From Jaapia argillacea MUCL 33604 (lineage: Eukaryota; Basidiomycota; Agaricomycetes; Jaapiales; Jaapiaceae): DNA of 64,000 nucleotides. Shown piece after piece: positions 57,028 through 64,000 of the stretch. The stretch is taken from NCBI GenBank assembly GCA_000697665.1, contig KL197716.1, forward strand, positions 954,922-1,018,921, in the 5' to 3' direction. A program made the translations under genes and the position numbers. How positions within the stretch are numbered: the stretch's first letter is position 1; every line of letters starts with the position of its first letter. The notes below the pieces were generated by a model that did not search any database, was not told the DNA's origin, and saw only the letters and a list, made by a program, of their open reading frames with translations.

Positions 57028-59877
57028 TTATCGTCGGCCAGGCGTCGCAGAACTACGGTTCCCGATGCCGCCTGACGGATCTTTGTAGAACGTCCGAGTC
57101 GCAAGCCTCCCGTCCTCATCCGCAACACTATGTCGTGAATTTGCCGTAGACGCAAGACTTGTGCTACTCGTGTTCTTCTTTGAGTCCAATGAAAAAGCCT
57201 GCCCGACAGGCATGCTCAAACGCCTAATCCACCCTTTTGGCTTCTCTGGTCGCAGTGTTATGGGCGGTTCGGGAGGACGAAGGTCACGGGGAGACGGAGC
57301 GGGATTGGGGGATTTATACTTTGCCACTGAGCATGCAGCGCAGCCGCAATATGGTGCGTGATCGGATGGGGCCGTGGTATTTGGGGTCGTGGGTCTTGAA
57401 CGGGAGCGTTGTTGTGAAGAAGGCCCGGAGTTAGAGGGAGGCGGGACAAGTTGAGTAGTGCTAGAGGAGTAGCGTGTTTGAGAAACGACGGGTGAGGGGA
57501 ATTCGTACTGCGGGGAATGGGACGATGGCCCTCGGTTGGAAGAACTGAACGACGTGTCGGTCTTGTACCCATCAGCTTTCATGCCCCGAGCGGTGAGGAT
57601 GTGTGCTCGGTCTCTTTCAAGCTCGCGAGCTCTGTGCTCCAAATCTCGTTCTCGTTCTCTAAGCTCCAACTCGTTCTCGCGTCGTTCCAACTCTTCAAGT
57701 TGTTCAATGCGCTGGCGGCGACGCACGAGATCATCAGACTCGGTTGACCGAAGATGGGGTGATGTAGACCCTCGGCCGTCGGGACGATGGCGTTCATTAG
57801 TGCGTCGCGGATCGCTCTCAGTAACGCTAGTTGTGCGGTCTGCAGGGGGGGAGATCGCCCTTTGGCGTGGTGACGTAGGGGTCTCCTCCGGTTTCGTGTA
57901 ACGATTGGCGAGGTCCGATACACTCAAAGCCAAACGAGGCAAATCCCGTGGGGGAGGAGATGATGGGCCAGTCTGGCACCAAATGTAAGCACAAGAGGAA
58001 TGGGAAGATAGCATAGACCCACAGCTCGATAACGGTTTCGCATAGCAGCTACAATGCTGCCGCTACTAGTCACAGATTCGCTTCGCTCGATCCCTTGCTG
58101 CTTCTTAGATGCATCAAGGCTCCTCGTCCTCGCTTCCAATACACCATTCCGATCTACGCCAACCTCGCGATCACCTGCAATATCCGCTTTCCGATCCTCT
58201 AAGTAGTCGCCTCTGAGGTGGGTACCGATAAGAGAAGCAGATTTTGAACTCGAGGGAGCCTTCTCGTTGTCTTGCTTGGAGTGGACCTCGGGCAAGGGAG
58301 CCGGGACTGCTTGTTGGACGGTGGAAGTTTCACCATCATCGCCACGGTGAGGGGAGTCAGTGATCACGGGATCTGACGTACTTCTTGGAGGCTGGGGTGG
58401 GCTTGTTGGACGAGGTGGTATGGTATCGGATCCATTTGTGGGTGGAAGGTCCGGCAATACCTCTTGGGGTGATTCCGTCAAAGGCGGAAGTACCTCAACG
58501 CCAGGATGGGAATCGGCAGGTGGTTGATGAGACGGGGGCTGCGACTCTTGAGTTTCAGAAGTCCTTCCCAAAGATGAAGCAACGGGAGAAGACTGAGAAG
58601 CGGAGAGGTGCCTGTCACTAAGCAGTGGCAGTGGGAAGTGCGTAGGTGGGGAAGGGAAGGATGAGAGTGAAGCCATTGATCTAGTCGAACCGTCTCTGCC
58701 ATCTTGTATGCCACCTCCCCACTCAGAAGTACTTTTCCCTGGATTTGAAGATGGCGTCCCTGTAGATTGAGGAGGGGTCAGTTGATCGACAGGATGCCCT
58801 GAGGGTGTCCCTAGGCCTTCTGGTGTTTCGAATCCTACGTCCGGTGTGGGGGTACCGCTATCATCGAAGTGACGAGGGGGCCAAGGGCTTCCAGAAAGTG
58901 TTCTATCTTCTTGATCCCAATCCGACCTAAGTTCTGGAGGTCCTTGTTCTTGAACACCGAGATCGGGCAAGTCCTTGGGCACCGGCCTCGACCAATTCGC
59001 TTCGCACAACGTACGCCATTCACCCACTGAACCAATGGCAGGGGAGGCCCGCCTCAGAACTTCGCAGGTCCGTAGCCAATGAGCATCCGCAATTCTTGCT
59101 AAACAAGCGGCGACACTGTATGTGGTAGCAGTGTGTCGTTGAGTTACAAGCAAGGCATGGTTACTGCGAAGAAGATAGGTTTAGCACCAGTGCAGAGGAA
59201 GAGGACGAAGCACTCACTACTTCTCCTGAGAGAGTTCGGGCCCAAGGGTATTGATAAGGTTGACGTATCGAGCATGTTCCTCACTGGCGTCGTGCAGATT
59301 CCTCTTCGACTTCTTCTCGTATATCTGGCCTTCACAGCGACCTCAGAATACATGTGGGGACGACGGTGAGACGGTCATACCAGCTGATTTGAGTCTGTAA
59401 TTGGCGGTGGCTATTCGTTCGTCGTGAGCCCTCTCCTCTTTCTAGCAAGACGACGTCAGTTGCCAGGTCCAAATGTGAGGACAGGAATGAAGTCACCGCC
59501 AGTTTCTTGAACCACTTCTTTACATCCGCGCTGACAGCATCACATTCCTTATCCACAAGCTTCGCGAACTTGGAATCGACTTCGAAGAGGGCATCAAAGA
59601 TGGTAGCACTTGCGTTCAGAGCATTCGCTGGGGAATGTTCGAACCTTGCCTGATACCCATTGAAGATACGTTATCACTCACTGGCAATATGGGCCGTGCA
59701 TTTCAATCCAGCAGTCTCTCTGAGCGCCTTCGTTAACTTCTTTTGGAGTGTAACCATTGCACTAGCCGCTTCGCAGTAATCATTGAGGACATTGACCAGA
59801 GTCTCGAGAGCCTTGCAACCCTTGTGTATTTCGCTCCGGTCAGCAATGATAGGTGCTGTTGAGGGGCTCGTCGCCAT
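57028..59877 (-). CDS. IVY1/BAR-domain-like protein with long disordered tail
   Basis: Start MATSPSTAPIIADRSEIHKG at 59877. The N-terminal quarter is a helical bundle: CKALETLVNVLNDYCEAASA, MVTLQKKLTKALRETAGLKC, ANALNASATIFDALFEVDSK, FAKLVDKECDAVSADVKKWF, YEKKSKRNLHDASEEHARYV and VTQRHTATTYSVAACLARIA. This spacing is that of fungal IVY1-like phospholipid-binding BAR proteins, which sit on vacuolar/endosomal membranes. The rest is Ser/Pro-rich with a predicted coiled coil (RRRQRIEQLEELERRENELE, LRERERDLEHRARELERDR) near 57.6-57.7 kb, then HAPYCGCAACSVAKY with three close cysteines and KGWIRRLSMPVGQAF. Family assignment is by recollection of the helical region. A GRASP/F-BAR protein is the main alternative. 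Confidence 0.6.
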
Positions 59878-60119
59878 ATAAGAACCAGAACCAGAATTAG
59901 CGAGGGTATAGTGATATGCGCAGCGCACAGGTCAAGAACATAATTAGGGGCGAAACCAAAACATCCCCAAGCACCCAACACCGCCAAATTAGGAAGGATG
60001 GTATCATGTTTCGTGTTCATCGAGTGAAATCAAATGTATCTCCATTCCCTGGAACACATACATCCAAACGTACATCCCTAAACATACTGCCTTCTATCTC
60101 TGCTTTTCCTCAGATGTGT

Positions 60120-61947
60120 CTAGCCACCAGACTTCCAGTATGCAATATCTCCATCGATCACTGACGAGGCAAAGTGGTCGGTCAATTTCACGTCATAAAT
60201 GCTGAACAAGAACTTACTCTCATATGGCTTGCCTTGCTGCCTCAGCTTACCGGCAGCCTTGACAGCATTTTCACTTCCATGCTCCTTCAAGTCCTCGTAG
60301 GACATGATTTCTCCACAAATGAATTTGTTCTCAAAGTCGGAGCTGAAATGGACGTCGGAGACTGGAGGAAGCATGGCAGGGAAACAACACACTGGATAAC
60401 ACCAGCAGCCTGCGGTGCCTTGGTGCCCTTTCGAATCGTCCATGCACGGACTTCATCAGGTCCGCAGGTGAAATAACGAATGAGCTATGGAGTAATAGAT
60501 GCTCAGCGTATTTCTCCGATACTCAAACGGAGCCACTCACGTCAAGCATCTGATATCCTGCATTTGTTATCTTCCCGAGAGCACTGGTAGCACCGATCTT
60601 CTTCTGCTCTTCCTCTTTATCTTCTGGTGACATCGGAGCAAGCCGCTCTTCTAACGAGACGGAGAATGGGATAAGGGGATCGCCCGGGTTGTGCTCGTCA
60701 ATCCAGGCTTTGATCTTCGGTAACCTGCGGAGATTGCAAGGTTTGCATTGGAACAATGGGTATGCGTCAAGGGTCTTACCACTTGTTCTTCTTACGAATG
60801 TAATCTTTCTCGCTCAGATTGACCAAGTAGGTAACGGGCTTGGCGGTGAGAAGTTGTAAGCCGTTTACAACGTCGATCTGAGATGGAGAAAGTGTGAGCG
60901 TCGGCAGTCTAAAACGAGGAGCGCAAGGAATATGAATGATGAAGGTCAGAATAAAAACTATCTCATAGGACTAGGGCGTTACTCCTGCCTCAACGAGCTG
61001 GGTTAAAGTTCGAGCCTTAAGGCTCTTTATCATCACACAAGCATGCACGAATGAAGGAGAAAAAACATCGAGGATAAAGACAGGTGAACTGACCTCTTTA
61101 TTCGACCATTCGGCCTTACGAACGTCCCTACCTTCCACTGAGATGACCTTTAAGACCTTCTCTACTGTGGCCTTTTCAATCATCAGCCCTTCGACTTCCA
61201 CAACAGGGAGGACTGGACACGTACCAACTCTTCCTTCTTGGCTCGATCTGCCAGAGAATTGCTGCCAAGCGAGCGAGAAGTCTTCTTCATGGCCTCCAAA
61301 GTCTTTTCAACCCACTCAATGTCCTTTAAACGGAGCTCGGTTTGAATGATCTCCATGTCTCGAAGGGGATTGACGTCTCCCTCAACGTGGATGACCTCAG
61401 CATCGTCGAACGCGCGGACGACTTGGAAGATGCCATCGACGGCACGGACATGGGACAAGAAAGCATTCCCGAGACCCGCTCCTGTTGAGGCACCCTATGA
61501 TGAAGGCATTAGGGTGTAAGGGGAACCAAGCAGATGGATAAAACGTACCGCCGTCAGACCCGCGATATCGATGCAGGTAAGAAACGCAGGAATGCGACTG
61601 ATAGGTTTGTATGATTCACAAAGCCATTCAAAGCGTGCGTCGGGAACGGGAATACGCGCTTCCTCTGGATTTATCGTGGCATACGGGAAGTTGGCAGCTT
61701 TCCCGAGATCTGGACGGCGATTTCAGAAACAGCGTATAGTGTAACGACAGGTACGCACCGGTGTCGGACAAGACGTTAAAGAAGGATGATTTGCCAACAT
61801 TGGGCAACCCTGTAGGAGGAAAGTATGAGAGTTAGATCATGTGAGATATGAGGACTCGAACAAACCTACGATGCCGACCTTGAGATTGTTGGATGGTCGA
61901 CCAAGGAGAGTTTTCTTCTCCTGAACCGGGGCCTTTTTGGGGGGCAT
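60120..61947 (-). CDS. OLA1: Obg-like ATPase 1 (OLA1/YchF family)
   Basis: Cytosolic ribosome-associated P-loop ATPase. Start [20 protein letters not shown] at 61947. G motifs read [20 protein letters not shown] (exon join near 61790-61870), [40 protein letters not shown] and VNLSEKD in place of NKxD, the change that gives YchF/OLA1 proteins ATP rather than GTP preference. The coiled-coil insert is [20 protein letters not shown]. The C-terminal TGS domain has [34 protein letters not shown] and [20 protein letters not shown]. The last intron (donor GAG A|GTAAGT near 60218) gives the ending [16 protein letters not shown], with the stop complement at 60120-60122. Confidence 0.93.
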
Positions 61948-62248
61948 TCTTTTCTTCGCTGCAAGGCTTATGGAGACAGAGAAATGCCTGGCGAATACGA
62001 GAGATGAACGAGCGAGAGACAATCGATAGCAGACACGGAATCCATCTATCATCGAAAAATTATGGAAACAAAACCAGATTTGGTGTCGGACATTCAATTT
62101 ATTTCCTGCCATGCGCGTCACAAAGGTTGTCACAGGTGACACCTGTGACCGCCTCTAAAATGACATCACACTGCACGCAGTCAACCTCCTGGTCACGGCC
62201 AGTTTTCAACAGCATCGGAGTTCTCGCCGCCACCGACAACAACTCGGA

Positions 62249-62958
62249 ATGCGAAATCTGATCCTCATTTTCTGTCTCTATGTCTTGTATGCTTGCCATG
62301 TCGCCGCACTGACCACTACAGTCGTCAATCCGTCAGTATCAATGTCCGATATCTCCATAATTTCATTCGGCTTACCACACACCCCTTAAGTGTTGGGCAG
62401 ACCGTTGTCGAAATCATCACTACCGGTGCTGCGGGACTTACAACAACATCCACTATGTAAGCCATGGAGTATGCGCCATCTATTGCATCTCCTCTGATCT
62501 GGTTCCCATAGATCAACCCTGACAACTTCCGCACCCACTACCACTGCGGTAGTCACAACACCTTTGCCAGGTCAACAGGGTCCTGTCGGCCAGCCAGGTG
62601 CCAGCCCTCCTAACGGAGCAATTCCATATTATTGTGCGTGGTCTCGAGGATTTGAGGATTTTGAGTCCTAATCGTGCAATACTATTTAGACACCACCACG
62701 AATGCTGCAGGCAACACCATAGTTGTTGAAGCGACGTTTACGCCCTCATTCCCCGCCACCCAAGCCCCACCACCTCTCTCGACGACTGGTACCATCCTCC
62801 AGTATTCCGACTGGTTGACTGTCATTGGCTCGAACACGGCAGCAGCCAACCCAACCCAGAATAGCAGTGCCTCGTCAAGATTCCACCCATCATCCCAGGG
62901 GCCCCTCGCTTTTTTGGCGGTAGTTCTCGCGAGTGGTGTGTGGCTGGTTTTGAGTTGA
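62249..62958 (+). CDS. Small secreted, probably membrane/GPI-anchored Ser/Thr-rich protein
   Basis: A signal peptide MRNLILIFCLYVLYACHVAA starts at 62249. Four exons then give VVNPVGQTVVEIITTGAAG, LTTTSTISTLTTSAPTTTAV, a GPVGQPGASPPNGA spacer, YYYTTTNAAGNTIVVEATFT, TILQYSDWLTVIGSN and a hydrophobic end GPLAFLAVVLASGVWLVLS after a Ser-rich stretch (QNSSASS). Such short Thr/Ser proteins with a hydrophobic tail are common in Agaricomycetes and are likely cell-wall or plasma-membrane attached. Function unknown. All three introns (for example AT|GTAAGC and T|GTGCGTG) join in phase. Confidence 0.7.
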
Positions 62959-63428
62959 GCTCATGGACTGTACACGGTGTGATCATGATTGGGCTGACGC
63001 TGAACTGGATATTATACCTTACTTTACGATGTAGCCTCTAGATGACATGTTCGCAGTTAGTATGTCCAAAGAATGGGATGTCGATGTTGTAGTATTTCTT
63101 GAAATTCTTCCGCAGATGCGGTGGACGCCAAATAATGTGACCCTTGAATGCCCACCCGAACTATGTACAAACCCGGACTGGATCACATGCCATAGGATGG
63201 TTGAACGTTCGGAACGACCATGGTTTCGTGTCACAACAATTATTTTGCTAAAACAACACGACTACGTGCACAGCATACATCCAACACCGTCAATCACCAA
63301 GACATAGTAGGGACAGACATTTTCAACCACAATCGTCCTTGAGTTTCATAATAAGACAGCAATCGGAAGAAAGAGTGAGTGATAAGAAAGAACGAATGTC
63401 CGAGCAAAGACCCAAGAAAACCGTCAAA
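62959..63428. other. Intergenic region
   Basis: Tail-to-tail spacer between the small secreted protein and the minus-strand gene at the window edge. Open frames here lack support. Confidence 0.35.
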
Positions 63429-64000
63429 TTAAAGAGCCCCGAGAAAGATGGGGGTCAAAAACGACACAAGCACCATCACGTTCCACCCGCCAGGATGGCG
63501 TTCCACAAGTCCACCACTCTTCACGACGCCACTGCCATCGATCGCTTTTTGGAGGTCGGCTGGGACTGGAGTGGCTTTCACCAACTGCGTGTAGTTGACG
63601 TTCGTCGGGAGATGTCCCTGAGCAGAATAATATGACTCGATCTTGGGGATGTTAAACGTCGGGACTGCGGACGCTGCCATGACAAGGGTGCCGGTCGAGG
63701 CAGGTATCAAAGTCTGAAGGGATTTATCGATGTAGCTGGCGGTGGTACTGGGAGCATCGCCGGCGATGATAAAACATTTGTGCACGCCCTGATCAAGCTC
63801 CGGTATAAATGGGAGCGGATCCTCCCAGAAGGTATGCTCCCAATCTTCGGAGGGAATCGACCTGAAGCTGGAAGAGCCCAAGGTAAACGATGCTACTGTG
63901 GTGAGATTCATACTGGCTTCGAGAGAGAAAGCAACATCGAAGCTTTCGAAATCGTCGTCGCCGATCGGGTTGCACTCGCGGTTGACTTGCGCGACCACAG
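63429..64000 (-). CDS. 3' end of a secreted/GPI-anchored protein, cut by the window edge
   Basis: The frame is open from the right edge to a stop at 63429. It reads VNRECNPIGDDDFESFDVAF, SLEASMNLTTVASFTLGSSS, LDQGVHKCFIIAGDAPSTTA, LVMAASAVPTFNIPKIESYY and ends WNVMVLVSFLTPIFLGAL, a hydrophobic tail preceded by PGG, like a GPI-attachment or membrane signal. NLT and NYT are possible N-glycosylation sites. No intron is needed over 570 bp. I do not recognise the family; start and upstream domains lie outside the window. Confidence 0.6.
   Translation of the reverse strand, partial: VVAQVNRECNPIGDDDFESFDVAFSLEASMNLTTVASFTLGSSSFRSIPSEDWEHTFWEDPLPFIPELDQGVHKCFIIAGDAPSTTASYIDKSLQTLIPASTGTLVMAASAVPTFNIPKIESYYSAQGHLPTNVNYTQLVKATPVPADLQKAIDGSGVVKSGGLVERHPGGWNVMVLVSFLTPIFLGAL

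Noticed and set aside
1-64000. tRNA genes, rRNA or CRISPR arrays
   Set aside because: No convincing cloverleaf with A and B boxes, no rRNA core sequence and no regularly spaced repeats were found by eye.

Overview
The window reads as nuclear DNA of a filamentous basidiomycete, most likely an Agaricomycete. Genes are dense and cut by many introns of about 45-65 bp with GT..AG ends. Recognisable products are fungal or eukaryotic: a Mediator subunit, an OPT transporter of the YGL114W type, an Srs2-type helicase, OLA1, cytosolic methionyl-tRNA synthetase and an Hsp20-like protein. The fungus-specific DUF4246 family is strongly amplified. I saw no tRNA, rRNA or CRISPR structure. All exon limits were read by hand from splice signals and reading frame.

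Region 1 (about 1-11.6 kb): a decayed 3' part of a metacaspase gene, a G-poor pyrimidine-skewed stretch, then a divergent pair of multi-exon genes of unknown function (3874-5958 minus, 7266-11624 plus). The pair shares an intergenic region carrying two sets of diverged direct repeats and a TATA-like motif.

Region 2 (about 11.9-25.0 kb): five DUF4246 genes in head-to-tail tandem on the minus strand. Copies 2, 4 and 5 are open over their full length; copies 1 and 3 are broken. The duplicated unit includes both flanks, with a CACGTG motif upstream of four copies. The spacers hold mobile-element debris: a 309-bp insertion with a GATG duplication, a 76-bp piece of Ty3/gypsy reverse transcriptase, and an inverted repeat of arms over 200 bp. 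Just beyond lies a 999-bp foldback/MITE element with 314-bp terminal inverted repeats and TA at both ends. A sixth, intact DUF4246 copy sits inverted about 21 kb away (46231-48108 plus).

Region 3 (about 27.5-64 kb): mostly single-copy genes. In order: an MFS sugar transporter, an Srs2-like helicase with a long repeat-bearing Ser/Pro tail, an Hsp20-like protein, a basic disordered protein with an apparent GC-AG intron, methionyl-tRNA synthetase, an OPT transporter, DUF4246 copy 6, a SET-domain protein, a SARAF-like ER protein, an MFS transporter, Mediator subunit 19, an IVY1/BAR-like protein, OLA1, a small secreted/anchored protein and the 3' end of another secreted protein.

The strongest candidate for something not yet described is the DUF4246 cluster. 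It is a birth-and-death array whose conserved core has an HxE...H...R layout resembling 2-oxoglutarate/Fe(II) oxygenases. The unknown divergent pair at 3.9-11.6 kb comes second. Neither function is proved by sequence alone.
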